Shown: positions 25,817-34,836 of the stretch, one piece after another
How positions within the stretch are numbered: position 1 is the first letter of the stretch
How the letters are laid out: each line of letters opens with the position of its first letter
Origin: Streptomyces odonnellii
Lineage (GTDB): Bacteria; Actinomycetota; Actinomycetes; Streptomycetales; Streptomycetaceae
Direction of reading: 5' to 3'
Length of the DNA stretch: 46,676 nucleotides
Assembly: GCF_000981895.1 (NCBI RefSeq)
Contig: NZ_LATD01000017.1
Location: 1-46,676 of the forward strand
Program-made: the position numbers and the translations under genes
Notes under the pieces: model-generated
The model's input: only the letters and a program-made list of their open reading frames with translations
What the model was told of the DNA's origin: nothing
Databases searched by the model: none

Positions 25817-26545
25817 TCAGGCGGGCTGGACCGCCGCCGCCACCCGCTCGGCGCGCAGCGCGTCGTACCAGCGGTCGTCCGTCGGCGGCAGCGCGTTCAC
25901 ATCGAGGGCCAGCTTCAGCAGCAGGTCCGCGATCTGCGGGTTGCGCGCCATCACCGGGCCGTGCATGTACGTACCGAACACGGTGTCGTTGTACGCGCCC
26001 TCCGTGCCGTCGCCCGTGCCGTTGCCGCGGCCGAGCCTGGTCCGCGCGAACGGCCGTGCCGTCGGGCCGAGATGGGTGATGCCCTGGTGGTTCTCGAAAC
26101 CAGTGAGCTGCGGCAGGTTCAGCCGGGGATCGATGTCCGCCAGCACATCGCCGACACACCGCTCGCCCTCGCCGCGGGTGGACACCACATCGAGCAGCCC
26201 GAGTCCGGGCTCGCGCTCGCCCAGGTCGTTGATGAACTCATGACCCAGGATCTGGTAGCCCGCGCAGACCGAGAAGACGATCGCGCCGTTCGAGACGGCC
26301 CGGCTGAGACCTCCGTCACGCCGCAGCCGCTCCGCGGCCAGCCGCTGCGGCCTGTCCTCGCCGCCGCCGATCAGATAGATGTCGCCGGAGGTCGGCACCG
26401 GCTGGTCGCTGCGTACATCCACGCGGGTCACGTTCAGACCGCGCTGCCGTGCCCGGCGCTCCACCACCAGGGCGTTGCCCTGGTCCCCGTAGGTGCTCAG
26501 CAGATCGGGGTAGATCCACACCAGGCGCAGGCTGCTGTCGCTCAT
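25817..26545 (-). CDS. gatD: Lipid II isoglutaminyl synthase, glutaminase subunit GatD
   Basis: A 242-residue class I glutamine amidotransferase that supplies ammonia to MurT for amidation of D-Glu in lipid II. The nucleophile is Cys94 in FSVCAGYQILG and the catalytic His is His195 in YMHGP. This spacing and the short form fit the GatD/CobBQ-like group. The ATG at 26545 has GAGGGAG upstream. It lies 49 bases after the murT stop on the same strand; a two-gene murT-gatD operon is the usual arrangement in Gram-positive bacteria. The enzyme acts at the cytoplasmic face before lipid II export. Confidence 0.95.
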   Translation of the reverse strand: MSDSSLRLVWIYPDLLSTYGDQGNALVVERRARQRGLNVTRVDVRSDQPVPTSGDIYLIGGGEDRPQRLAAERLRRDGGLSRAVSNGAIVFSVCAGYQILGHEFINDLGEREPGLGLLDVVSTRGEGERCVGDVLADIDPRLNLPQLTGFENHQGITHLGPTARPFARTRLGRGNGTGDGTEGAYNDTVFGTYMHGPVMARNPQIADLLLKLALDVNALPPTDDRWYDALRAERVAAAVQPA

Positions 26546-26594
26546 TCTCCCTCGTCCTCCAGGCGTCCGTGGACTCGTGTATCCCGACATCAGG

Positions 26595-27833
26595 TCAGTT
26601 CCCCACCCGTCTGCGAAGGTCCTGGAACGAGGTGTAGTTGGCGATGGCCTCGATCCGTCCGGGCGGCGCCATCCGCACCGCCTCGTCCGGTGTCTCACAG
26701 ACCCGGAAGTCCAGTCCCGCGACCTCCAGGCGTACGGCGAGGTCCAGCTTGCGGTCGCCGATCACGAAGATCGGGTGGCCGGCGAGCCGGGTGTAGTCGA
26801 CGTCCCAGAGCCACGAGGTGTCGGTGCCGTCCGCCCCCCGGGCGTTCACGGCGAGGATGACCGGGGCCGGCGGCGGATCGATCAGCGAGAACGTCTCCAG
26901 CCAGCCCGCGGGGTTCTTGGCGAGCAGCAGACGCAGATCGCGGCCGAGGAACGACACCACGTCGTACCGGCCGGCCACGGCCTGCACCTGGTACATCCGC
27001 TCCAGTGCCACCTGCGGCGGCACCCCGAACGTCGCCGCGACGGCCGCCGAGGTGGCGGCGTTCGCCTTGTTGGCGCGGCCCGGGAGCTGGAGATGGATCG
27101 GCCAGGCCGAGCCGTGCGGGTCGAGGACATGGTCACCGTGGAGCGTCCAGCTCGGCGCGGGACGGCGGAAGCCGCACTCGCCGCAGAACCAGTCGTCGCC
27201 GGGACGCTGCATCACACCGCCGCAGGCGGGGCAGGACCAGGCGTCGTCCTTCCACTCCTGGCCCGCGGCCACCCAGACGACATTGGGCGAGGAGGAGGCG
27301 GCCCAGACGATCAGCGGGTCGTCGGCGTTGGCGATCACGACGGACTTCGTACCGGCCAGCCCCTCGCGCCACTTCTCGGCGAGCATCCGGGTCTCGGCGG
27401 CGCGGTCGAGCTGGTCGCGGGAGAGGTTGAGCAGCGCGATCGCCTTGGGCGTGGTGTCCCGCGCCACCCCTGCGAGGTACTTCTCGTCGACCTCGATCAC
27501 GCCGAACTTGGCGTCGGAACCGCCCGCGAGGGCCGAGGTGATACCGGCCGGCATATTGGCGCCGAGCGCGTTGGACACCACGGGGCCCGCGGCCCGCAGG
27601 GCCTCGGCGATCAGCCGGGTCGTGGTGGTCTTGCCGTTCGTCGCCGACACGAGGATGACGTCGAGGTGCTGCGCGAGCCGACCCAGCAGGTCGGGGTCGA
27701 GTCTGAGCGCCACCTTCCCGCCGATCACCGATCCGCTGCCGCGGCCGGCGGCGCGCGACACCGCGGCAGCGGCCTTGCCCGCCGTCACGGCCAGCTTGGC
27801 CCGTGGCGTCAGCGGGTCCGTGTTGCCTGCCAT
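26595..27833 (-). CDS. murT: Lipid II isoglutaminyl synthase, ligase subunit MurT
   Basis: A 412-residue Mur-ligase-type protein that activates the alpha-carboxylate of D-Glu in lipid II with ATP and transfers ammonia from GatD. The ATP-binding loop is VSATNGKTTTT (62-72). A zinc-ribbon-like insert carries CPAC (201-204) and CGEC (217-220), a feature of MurT. The middle domain has the usual HLQLPGRANKANA loop. The C-terminal DUF1727 domain (VILAVNARGADGTDTSWLWD followed by VDY) contacts GatD. The ATG at 27833 has a GGAGG site upstream at moderate spacing. It forms an operon with gatD and is divergent from def. Confidence 0.95.
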   Translation of the reverse strand: MAGNTDPLTPRAKLAVTAGKAAAAVSRAAGRGSGSVIGGKVALRLDPDLLGRLAQHLDVILVSATNGKTTTTRLIAEALRAAGPVVSNALGANMPAGITSALAGGSDAKFGVIEVDEKYLAGVARDTTPKAIALLNLSRDQLDRAAETRMLAEKWREGLAGTKSVVIANADDPLIVWAASSSPNVVWVAAGQEWKDDAWSCPACGGVMQRPGDDWFCGECGFRRPAPSWTLHGDHVLDPHGSAWPIHLQLPGRANKANAATSAAVAATFGVPPQVALERMYQVQAVAGRYDVVSFLGRDLRLLLAKNPAGWLETFSLIDPPPAPVILAVNARGADGTDTSWLWDVDYTRLAGHPIFVIGDRKLDLAVRLEVAGLDFRVCETPDEAVRMAPPGRIEAIANYTSFQDLRRRVGN

Positions 27834-27935
27834 CGTCCTTGATCCTCCTTGCGTCGGTCCGGGGTCAGCCTATCGAGATCCGGCCAAGCGCCCGAACCGC
27901 GGCACCGGGCGGGAAAGCGGAGGTCACCGTGACCG

Positions 27936-28494
27936 TACCCTGACCGGCATGTCGAACCGTTCCATCCCCGGCAGCGCCGGGCGGGTACGCGCCTTGAGAA
28001 CACTGGGCGATCCGGTCCTGCACGCCCCCTGTGAGCCCGTCACGGACTTCGGTCCGGCCCTGTCCGGGCTCATCCAGGACTTGTTCGCGACGATGTACGC
28101 CGCCCGGGGGGTCGGGCTCGCCGCGAACCAGATCGGCGTACCGCTGCGGGTGTTCGTGTACGACTGCCCGGACGACGAGGACGTCCGCCACCTCGGACAC
28201 CTCGTCAATCCGCGACTGACCCGGGCGGACGACATCGTGCTGCGCGGCCCCGAGGGCTGTCTCTCGCTGCCCGGACTCGAGGCGGGCACCGAGCGGTACG
28301 ACCATGCCGTCGTGGAGGGCGTCGACCGCCATGGGGAGCCGGTACGGATCGAGGGGTCGGGCTTCTTCGCGCGCTGCCTCCAGCACGAGTGCGACCATCT
28401 CGACGGTACGGTCTATCCCGACCGGCTCAGCGGGCGCCGCCGGTCCCGGGTGCTGCGCGCGGCACGCCGGGCGCCCTGGTCGGGACTTGCCTGA
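27936..28494 (+). promoter_or_regulatory. Leaderless start candidate of def (-10 box at 27936-27941)
   Basis: TACCCT (27936-27941) lies seven bases before the def ATG at 27949. No ribosome site precedes that ATG, so a leaderless mRNA is likely. The -35 region is weak. The coding part of this interval is described in the next entry. Confidence 0.3.
27949..28494 (+). CDS. def: Peptide deformylase
   Basis: A 181-residue metalloprotease that removes the formyl group from nascent protein N-termini. The three family motifs are intact: motif 1 GVGLAANQIG (54-63), motif 2 EGCLSLPG with the metal ligand Cys104, and motif 3 QHECDHLDG with His146, Glu147 and His150. It has a basic C-terminal tail (RRRSRVLRAARRAP) that is common in actinobacterial homologs. 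The ATG at 27949 was chosen because the homology starts near residue 12 and no other start is nearer. Streptomyces usually carries several def copies. It is divergent from murT. Confidence 0.96.
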   Translation: MSNRSIPGSAGRVRALRTLGDPVLHAPCEPVTDFGPALSGLIQDLFATMYAARGVGLAANQIGVPLRVFVYDCPDDEDVRHLGHLVNPRLTRADDIVLRGPEGCLSLPGLEAGTERYDHAVVEGVDRHGEPVRIEGSGFFARCLQHECDHLDGTVYPDRLSGRRRSRVLRAARRAPWSGLA

Positions 28495-28506
28495 GAGGGG
28501 CATTCC

Positions 28507-28535
28507 GCGGCTTCCGATTCCGGATCCGAAGCCGC
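28507..28535. terminator. Bidirectional terminator between def and tetR
   Basis: GCGGCTTC (28507-28514) and GAAGCCGC (28528-28535) form a perfect 8-bp stem with a 13-base loop in the 42-base gap between the convergent genes. Confidence 0.7.
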
Positions 28536-28536
28536 T

Positions 28537-29181
28537 TCAGAACCCCGGCCCGCCGTCGCGGTCGTCGACCGTCGCCAGTCTGCCCCACAGCAGGTCCGCC
28601 AGGCTCCGTACCAACTGCTCGCGCGAGCAGGGCCGTTCACCGAGCCACCAGTCCCCGGCCGCGTGCATCATCCCGACGATGCCATGGCCCCAGACCCGCG
28701 CGAGCTGCCCGCTGTCCGGTCCGAGGTCCACCCGCTCCTCGATGACCTTCGCGAGTTCCTCGCCGAGGCGGCGCAGCAGCGGGGCCGAGTGGCGGCCCAC
28801 GTCGAAGCCCTGCTCGGGCAGTTGGCTGTCCTCGGCCGGGTGCATCAGAAACCGGTAGACCTGCGGCCGGGCCTCGATCGCGGCGAGGTACGTGTCGAGG
28901 GTGGCCTCCACCCGCTGGCGCCGCTCGGCGGGCGCGTCCAGCGCGGCCCGCAGGGCGTCCAGCAGCGCGTCGGTGTGGCGCTTGGCGAGCGCGCGGTACA
29001 GCCCGCCCTTGTCCCCGAAGTGCCGGTAGAGAATGGGCTTGGTGATGCCCGCCTCGGCGGCGATGGCGTTCATGGAGGCCTGGGGGCCGTCCCGGAGCAC
29101 CACCCGGTCGGCGGCCTCCAGCAACTGGCGCCTCCGCTGGCGCGCGGACCGCTGCTGCTCGGCCTGCTGTGTGGTCTCCAT
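28537..29181 (-). CDS. TetR-family regulator, divergent from acyl-CoA dehydrogenase
   Basis: A 214-residue TetR regulator. The helix-turn-helix domain contains RRRQLLEAADRVVLRDGPQA, then MNAIAAEAGITKPILYRHFG and KGGLYRALA. The C-terminal domain is helical with IEARPQVYRFLMHPAE, an element shared with regulators of lipid and steroid degradation in actinobacteria. The ATG at 29181 has GGGGAG upstream. The 189-base gap to the divergent acyl-CoA dehydrogenase gene contains clear palindromes. It probably represses that gene and itself in response to an acyl-CoA; this is inference. Confidence 0.92.
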   Translation of the reverse strand: METTQQAEQQRSARQRRRQLLEAADRVVLRDGPQASMNAIAAEAGITKPILYRHFGDKGGLYRALAKRHTDALLDALRAALDAPAERRQRVEATLDTYLAAIEARPQVYRFLMHPAEDSQLPEQGFDVGRHSAPLLRRLGEELAKVIEERVDLGPDSGQLARVWGHGIVGMMHAAGDWWLGERPCSREQLVRSLADLLWGRLATVDDRDGGPGF

Positions 29182-29270
29182 AGCTGTGTCTCCCCGCCCA
29201 TGCGATTGCCCGACGCGCACCGGCAAAGTAACACCCTGCCCGCCGTCAATGCTGATCAGACCATGGCAGG

Positions 29271-29318
29271 TTGACATCCTCTACCTACGGGTAACAGACT
29301 GGGGTTACCGTGAGTAAC
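29271..29318 (+). promoter_or_regulatory. Promoter with overlapping TetR-type palindromes
   Basis: TTGACA (29271-29276) is a perfect -35 box, with CAGACT 18 bases on as a weak -10. Two palindromes overlap it: GGTAAC-N8-GTTACC (29290-29309) and GTTAC-N5-GTAAC (29304-29318). They share an arm and are the likely operator of the divergent TetR protein. Confidence 0.55.
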
Positions 29319-29370
29319 GCGGTTGGCGGCGCCATGGAGGCGGGGCGCTGACGCAGTGCTGGAGGGGAAC

Positions 29371-30600
29371 ATGGCCGAGTTCGCGTTCGAACTCAACGAC
29401 GACCAGAAGCAGGTCCGCGAGTGGCTGCACGGCTTCGCCGCGGACGTCATTCGTCCGGCCGCCGCCGAGTGGGACGAGCGCGAGGAGACCCCCTGGCCGG
29501 TCATCCAGGAGGCCGCCAGGATCGGCGTCTACTCCCTCGACTTCTACGCCCAGCAGTTCTTCGACCCCACCGGCCTCGGCATCCCGATGACCATGGAGGA
29601 ACTGTTCTGGGGCGACGCGGGCATCGCCCTGTCGATCGTCGGTACGGGCCTGGCGGCCGTCGGAGTCCTCGCCAACGGCACCGACGAGCAGATAGGCACC
29701 TGGATCCCGCAGATGTACGGCGACACCGACGAAGTGAAGGTCGCCGCCTTCTGCTCCTCCGAGCCCGACGCCGGCTCCGACGTCGGCGCCATGCGCACCC
29801 GCGCGGTGTACGACCAGGCCACGGACGAGTGGGTGCTGAACGGCACCAAGACCTGGGCAACCAACGGCGGTATCGCCAATGTCCATGTCGTGGTCGCCGT
29901 CGTCGACCCCGGTCTCGGTACGAAGGGCCACGCCTCCTTCATCGTCCCGCCCGCCACCCCCGGTCTCTCCCAGGGCCAGAAGTTCAGAAAGCACGGCATC
30001 CGCGCCTCCCACACCGCCGAGGTCGTCCTGGAGGACGTCAGAATTCCCGGGCACTGTCTGCTCGGCGGCAAGGAGAAGCTGGACGAGCGGCTCGCCCGGG
30101 CCCGCGAGCGGGCGAAGGAGGCGGGCGGCGAGCGGGTGAAGAACGCGGCGATGGCCACCTTCGAGGCCTCCCGCCCGGCCGTCGGCGCGATGGCGGTGGG
30201 CACGGCCCGCGCGGCGTACGAGGTGGCGCTCGACTACGCCATGACCAGGAGCCAGTTCGGCCGCCCGATCATCGACAACCAGGGCATCGCCTTCCAACTG
30301 GCCGACATGCGCACCCGGATCGACGCCTCCCGGCTGCTGGTGTGGCGGGCCTCCTGGATGGCCGCCACGGGCAAGCCCTTCACCTCCGCCGAGGGCTCGA
30401 TGTCCAAGCTGTACGCCAGTGAGACGGCCAAACAGGTCACGGCGCAGGCCGTGCAGATCCTGGGCGGCAACGGCTTCACCCGCGAATACCCGGTGGAACG
30501 CATGCACCGCGATGCCGCGATCTACACGATCTTCGAGGGGACGAGCGAGATCCAGCGACTGGTGATCGCCCGCACCCTGTCGGGCATGCCGATCCGCTGA
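29371..30600 (+). CDS. Acyl-CoA dehydrogenase
   Basis: A 409-residue FAD-dependent dehydrogenase for alpha,beta-desaturation of acyl-CoA thioesters. Domains in order are the helical N-terminus (DDQKQVREWLHGFA), the central beta domain with CSSEPDAGSDV and KTWATNGG, and the C-terminal helical domain with RSQFGRPIIDNQGIAF, QILGGNGFTREYPVERMHRD and the catalytic-loop IFEGTSEIQRL containing the base Glu. Chain-length specificity cannot be read. The ATG at 29371 follows GGAGGGG. Its control by the divergent TetR gene suggests induction by fatty or acyl compounds. Confidence 0.94.
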   Translation: MAEFAFELNDDQKQVREWLHGFAADVIRPAAAEWDEREETPWPVIQEAARIGVYSLDFYAQQFFDPTGLGIPMTMEELFWGDAGIALSIVGTGLAAVGVLANGTDEQIGTWIPQMYGDTDEVKVAAFCSSEPDAGSDVGAMRTRAVYDQATDEWVLNGTKTWATNGGIANVHVVVAVVDPGLGTKGHASFIVPPATPGLSQGQKFRKHGIRASHTAEVVLEDVRIPGHCLLGGKEKLDERLARARERAKEAGGERVKNAAMATFEASRPAVGAMAVGTARAAYEVALDYAMTRSQFGRPIIDNQGIAFQLADMRTRIDASRLLVWRASWMAATGKPFTSAEGSMSKLYASETAKQVTAQAVQILGGNGFTREYPVERMHRDAAIYTIFEGTSEIQRLVIARTLSGMPIR

Positions 30601-30613
30601 ATCCGCACGCGGA

Positions 30614-30640
30614 GCTGGGGCCGCCACGGGCAGCCCCAGC
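30614..30640. terminator. Terminator after acyl-CoA dehydrogenase
   Basis: GCTGGGGC (30614-30621) and GCCCCAGC (30633-30640) form an 8-bp stem just after the stop codon. Confidence 0.6.
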
Positions 30641-30680
30641 CCCAGTCCCAGTCATAGCCCCGGTGCGTCAGCCTCTCACC

Positions 30681-30698
30681 GGCCGGCCTGTGCCGGCC
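30681..30698. terminator. Hairpin after the glutathione peroxidase gene
   Basis: GGCCGGC and GCCGGCC with a four-base loop form a 7-bp hairpin ten bases beyond the minus-strand stop codon at 30708, in a suitable place to end the helicase-tesB-gpx transcript. Confidence 0.55.
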
Positions 30699-30707
30699 CG
30701 ACGTGGG

Positions 30708-31196
30708 TCAGCCCGGAAGCTGGGCCTCGATCGCCGCGATCACCTCGGGCGCCTCCGGCTCCGTACGCGGCCGGATCCGGGCGACGACCTCACCCGTACG
30801 GGAGATCAGGAACTTCTCGAAGTTCCACTGCACATCGCCCGCCTCGCCCTCGGCGTCGGCCGTGGCCGTCAGCTCCGCGTAGAGCGGGTGCCGGGTCTCC
30901 CCGTTCACATCCGTCTTCTCCAGCAGCGGGAAGCTCACCCCGTAGGTCGCCGAGCAGAAGGTCTGGATCTCCTCCGCGGTGCCGGGCTCCTGCCCCGCGA
31001 ACTGGTTGCACGGTACGCCGAGAACGGTGAAACCCCGCTCGCCGTACTGCTGCTGGAGCCGCTCCAGACCGGCGTACTGCGGGGTCAGACCGCACTTGGA
31101 CGCGACGTTCACCAGCAGTACGGCCGTGCCCTTGTAGGCGGCCAGGGAAGTGGGTTCACCCGCGAGGGTGCGCAGCGGGATGTCGTACAGGGTCAT
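30708..31196 (-). CDS. Glutathione peroxidase-like (thiol) peroxidase
   Basis: A 162-residue thioredoxin-fold peroxidase of the Cys-GPx group. The peroxidatic Cys35 is in NVASKCGLTPQY; the catalytic Gln69 is in FAGQEPG; Trp124 and Asn125 are in QWNFEKFL. A second Cys at 81 (QTFCSATYG) may be the resolving residue, as in thioredoxin-dependent members. Actinomycetes lack glutathione, so the reductant is probably thioredoxin or mycothiol; that is inference. The ATG at 31196 is 31 bases after the tesB stop on the same strand, so it is likely the last gene of the helicase-tesB-gpx group. Confidence 0.93.
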   Translation of the reverse strand: MTLYDIPLRTLAGEPTSLAAYKGTAVLLVNVASKCGLTPQYAGLERLQQQYGERGFTVLGVPCNQFAGQEPGTAEEIQTFCSATYGVSFPLLEKTDVNGETRHPLYAELTATADAEGEAGDVQWNFEKFLISRTGEVVARIRPRTEPEAPEVIAAIEAQLPG

Positions 31197-31227
31197 CAGG
31201 ATCTCCTCGGTCTCCGGCGTTGTGCCC

Positions 31228-32112
31228 TCATTGTGGACCCGCTGTCTGGTGCCGCCGGAACAGCCCCTCCTGCACCACCGACACCAGCAGCCGGCCCGCG
31301 CGGTCGTAGATCCGGCCCCGGGCCAGACCCCGGCCGCCCGTCGCGATCGGCGACTCCTGGTCGTACAGAAACCATTCGTCCGCGCGGAACGGCCGGTGGA
31401 ACCACATCGCGTGGTCCAGCGACGCCATGTCGAAGCCCCGCGGCCCCCACAGCGGCTCGACGGGAATACGGACGGCGTCCAGCAAGGTCATGTCGCTCGC
31501 GTAGGTCAGCGCGCAGGTGTGTACGAGCGGATCGTCGCCCAGCGGCCCCACCGCCCGCATCCACACCGCACTCCGCGGATCCGCGTCCTTGATCTCCTCC
31601 TGCGTCCAGCGCAGCCGCTCGACATACCGGATGTCGAAGGGCGTACGCCGGGCCATCCGCTCCAGCGACTGCGGCAGTTGGCCCAGATGCCCCCGTACCT
31701 CCTCTGTGACCGTGGGCAGCGTCTCCGGGTCCGGGAAGTCCAGCCGCGGCGGCAACTGGTGCTCGAAGTCGCCCTCTTCGGGGCGGTGGAAGGAGGCCGT
31801 CAGATTGAAGATTGTGCGCCCCTGCTGGACGGCGGTGACCCTGCGCGTGGTGAACGACCGTCCGTCCCTGATCCGTTCGACCTGGTAGACGATCGGCACC
31901 CCCGGCCGCCCCGGCCGCAGGAAGTACGCGTGCAGCGAGTGGACCGGCCGGTCCCCGTCGGTGGTACGGCCTGCCGCGACCAGCGCCTGGCCGGCCACCT
32001 GGCCGCCGAAGACCCGTTGCAGGGACTCCTGGGGGCTGCGCCCGCGGAAGATGTCGACCTCGATCCGCTCCAGATCGAGCAGATCGACCAGCCGCTCGGC
32101 GGGGTTCGTCAT
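31228..32112 (-). CDS. tesB: Acyl-CoA thioesterase II (TesB family)
   Basis: A 294-residue double-hotdog thioesterase that hydrolyses medium- and long-chain acyl-CoA. N-terminal hotdog landmarks are RVFGGQVAGQALVAA and HSLHAYFLRPG, with the repeat FTTRRVTAVQQG. The C-terminal hotdog has ASLDHAMWFHRPF, with the catalytic Asp, and the ending RLLVSVVQEGLFRR. The ATG at 32112 (MTNPAERLVDLLDLE) gives the normal N-terminus. It is located between the helicase and peroxidase genes on the same strand with small gaps, so co-transcription is plausible although the functions are unrelated. Confidence 0.95.
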   Translation of the reverse strand: MTNPAERLVDLLDLERIEVDIFRGRSPQESLQRVFGGQVAGQALVAAGRTTDGDRPVHSLHAYFLRPGRPGVPIVYQVERIRDGRSFTTRRVTAVQQGRTIFNLTASFHRPEEGDFEHQLPPRLDFPDPETLPTVTEEVRGHLGQLPQSLERMARRTPFDIRYVERLRWTQEEIKDADPRSAVWMRAVGPLGDDPLVHTCALTYASDMTLLDAVRIPVEPLWGPRGFDMASLDHAMWFHRPFRADEWFLYDQESPIATGGRGLARGRIYDRAGRLLVSVVQEGLFRRHQTAGPQ

Positions 32113-32173
32113 GGTGCGCTGTGCTCCCGTTCTCCGCTTGTCGTTCGTCCCCATTCTCAGTGCTGCACGCGTC

Positions 32174-34687
32174 TCAGAGCTGCCCGACGGCCGTGACGCG
32201 CACCACTGCCAGACCCTCCTCGTCGGAGGCCGCGAGATCGACCTCCGCGCTGATGCCCCAGTCGTGGTCGCCATTGGGGTCGGCGAAGGTCTGCCGCACC
32301 CGCCACAGCCCGTGCGCCGGGTCCTCCTCGATGGCCAGCAGCTTGGGCCCGCGGGCATCGGGCCCGGTGCCCAGCTCCTCGTACTCGTCCCAGTACGCGT
32401 CCATCGCCTCGCCCCACGCGTCCGCGCCCCACCCCGACTCGGCGTCCAGCTCGCCCAGTTCACCGATCCGGTCCAGGGCCGCCAGCTCGACCCGGCGGAA
32501 CATCGCGTTGCGTACGAGCACCCGGAAGGCGCGGGCGTTGGCCGTGACCGGCCTGACCTGATCGGCCTTCTCCTGCGCCTGCTCGGCCGTCTCCACCTCC
32601 GGATTGGCGAGCTGCTCCCACTCGTCCAGCAGACTGGAGTCGACCTGCCGGACCATCTCACCGAGCCACGCGGTGAGATCCTCCAGATCCTCCGACTTGA
32701 GGTCGTCCGGAATGGTGTGTTCCAGCGCCTTGTACGCGCCCGCCAGATAGCGCAGCACAATGCCCTCGGTCCTGGACAGCTCGTAGAACGAGGTGAACTC
32801 CGTGAAGGACAGCGCCCGTTCGTACATGTCCCGGATCACCGACTTGGGCGAGACGGGATGGTCACCCACCCAGGGATGGCTCTTGCGGTAGGTGTTGTAC
32901 GCGTGCACCAGCAGCTCTTCGAGCGGCTTGGGGTACGAGACCTCCTGGAGCCGCTCCATCCGCTCCTCGTACTCGACACCGTCCGACTTCATCGCGGCGA
33001 CCGCCTCGCCCCGCGCCTTGTTCTGCTGCGCCGCGAGGATCTGCCGCGGATCGTCGAGCGTCGACTCGACGACGGAGACCATGTCCAGCGCGTACGAAGG
33101 GGATTCGGGGTCCAGCAGCTCGAACGAGGCCAGCGCGAAGGTCGACAGCGGCTGGTTCAGCGCGAAGTCCTGCTGGAGATCGACGGTCAGCCTGACGATA
33201 CGGCCCTCAGCGTCCGGTGTCGCCAGTTGCTCCACCACCCCGCCGTCCAGCAGCGAGCGGTAGATGGCGATGGCCCGCCGGATGTGCCTGAGCTGCTGCC
33301 TGCGCGGCTCGTGATTGTCCTCCAGCAGTCGGCGCATCGCCTCGAAGGCATTGCCGGGCCGGGCGATCACCGACAGCAGCATCGTGTGGGTGACTCGGAA
33401 ACGGGAGGTCAGCGGTTCGGGATCGGAGCCGATGAGCTTCTCGAAGGTCGTCTCCGACCAGGCCACAAAGCCCTCGGGGGCCTTCTTGCGCACCACCTTG
33501 CGACGTTTCTTCGGGTCGTCGCCCGCCTTGGCCAGCGCCTTCTCGTTCTCCACCACATGCTCGGGCGCCTGCGCGACGACCAGACCCGCCGTATCGAACC
33601 CGGCGCGCCCCGCCCGGCCCGCGATCTGGTGGAACTCCCGGGCGCGCAGCGTACGGACGCGATTGCCGTCGTACTTGGTGAGCGCGGTGAACAGCACCGT
33701 ACGGATGGGGACATTGACGCCGACGCCGAGCGTGTCCGTACCGCAGATGACCTTCAGCAGGCCGGCCTGCGCCAGCTTCTCCACCAGCCTGCGGTACTTG
33801 GGCAGCATCCCCGCGTGGTGCACACCGATGCCATGGCGTACATAACGGGACAGATTCCGTCCGAACCGGGTGGTGAAGCGGAAATTGCCGATCAGATCGG
33901 CGATACGGTCCTTCTCCTCCCGCGAGCACATGTTGATGCTCATCAGCGACTGCGCCCGCTCCACGGCCGCCGCCTGGGTGAAGTGCACGATGTACACCGG
34001 CGCCTGCCGGGTCTCCAGCAGCTCCGTCAGCGTCTCGGTGATCGGGGTGAGACGGTATTCGTACGACAGCGGGACCGGCCGGGTCGCGGACCGTACGACG
34101 GAGGTCGGCCGGCCCGTACGGCGGGTCAGGTCCTCCTCGAAGCGCGAGACATCACCGAGGGTCGCCGACATCAGGATGAACTGCGCCTGCGGCAGCTCCA
34201 GGATGGGGATCTGCCAGGCCCAGCCGCGGTCCGGCTCCGCGTAGAAATGGAACTCGTCCATCACGACCTGGCCGATGTCCGCGTACTTGCCGTCGCGCAG
34301 CGCGATCGAGGCCAGCACCTCGGCGGTGCAGCAGATCACCGGGGCGTCCGCGTTGACGGACGCGTCGCCGGTCAGCATGCCGACGTTCTCCGTACCGAAC
34401 AGCTTGCACAGGTCGAAGAACTTCTCCGAGACCAGTGCCTTGATCGGCGCGGTGTAGAAGGTGACCTTGTCCTGGGCCAGCGCCGTGAAGTGCGCACCCG
34501 CCGCGACCAGGCTCTTTCCCGAGCCGGTGGGGGTGGACAGGATGACATTGGCCCCGGACACCACCTCGATCAGCGCCTCCTCCTGAGCCGGGTAGAGCGT
34601 GATGCCCTGGCCCTCCGCCCAGGAGGAGAAGGCCTCGAACAGGGCATCGGGGTCGGCGTCCGGCGGGAGCTGATCGATAAGGGTCAC
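32174..34687 (-). CDS. Ski2/HelY-like DEAD/H-box helicase with DUF3516
   Basis: An 837-residue superfamily 2 helicase. Motif I is TPTGSGKS (52-59), motif II DEFH (144-147), motif III SAT near residue 174, and motif VI is HQIAGRAGRAGF. The DEFH variant and the Ski2-like core suggest RNA unwinding. The C-terminal half is the DUF3516 domain characteristic of actinobacterial homologs. Between them is a basic insertion (AGDDPKKRRKVVRKKAPEGF). The start is GTG at 34687; a nearby ATG at 34692 runs straight into a stop. It heads a minus-strand group with tesB and gpx and is divergent from the YdjM-like gene. Its substrate is unknown. Confidence 0.92.
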   Translation of the reverse strand: MTLIDQLPPDADPDALFEAFSSWAEGQGITLYPAQEEALIEVVSGANVILSTPTGSGKSLVAAGAHFTALAQDKVTFYTAPIKALVSEKFFDLCKLFGTENVGMLTGDASVNADAPVICCTAEVLASIALRDGKYADIGQVVMDEFHFYAEPDRGWAWQIPILELPQAQFILMSATLGDVSRFEEDLTRRTGRPTSVVRSATRPVPLSYEYRLTPITETLTELLETRQAPVYIVHFTQAAAVERAQSLMSINMCSREEKDRIADLIGNFRFTTRFGRNLSRYVRHGIGVHHAGMLPKYRRLVEKLAQAGLLKVICGTDTLGVGVNVPIRTVLFTALTKYDGNRVRTLRAREFHQIAGRAGRAGFDTAGLVVAQAPEHVVENEKALAKAGDDPKKRRKVVRKKAPEGFVAWSETTFEKLIGSDPEPLTSRFRVTHTMLLSVIARPGNAFEAMRRLLEDNHEPRRQQLRHIRRAIAIYRSLLDGGVVEQLATPDAEGRIVRLTVDLQQDFALNQPLSTFALASFELLDPESPSYALDMVSVVESTLDDPRQILAAQQNKARGEAVAAMKSDGVEYEERMERLQEVSYPKPLEELLVHAYNTYRKSHPWVGDHPVSPKSVIRDMYERALSFTEFTSFYELSRTEGIVLRYLAGAYKALEHTIPDDLKSEDLEDLTAWLGEMVRQVDSSLLDEWEQLANPEVETAEQAQEKADQVRPVTANARAFRVLVRNAMFRRVELAALDRIGELGELDAESGWGADAWGEAMDAYWDEYEELGTGPDARGPKLLAIEEDPAHGLWRVRQTFADPNGDHDWGISAEVDLAASDEEGLAVVRVTAVGQL

Positions 34688-34836
34688 GCCCCCATCTTGC
34701 CTGCCTTCGCCCCGGATCAGGGAACCGGAGGGGGAAGCGAAGATCGCGGACGGTACGCTGGCCTGTCAACTGAGCCCGGCCACGCGGGGTTTCTCGCGCG
34801 GGGCTCCACCACAACTGCAATGGGGCGGGTACGAGC

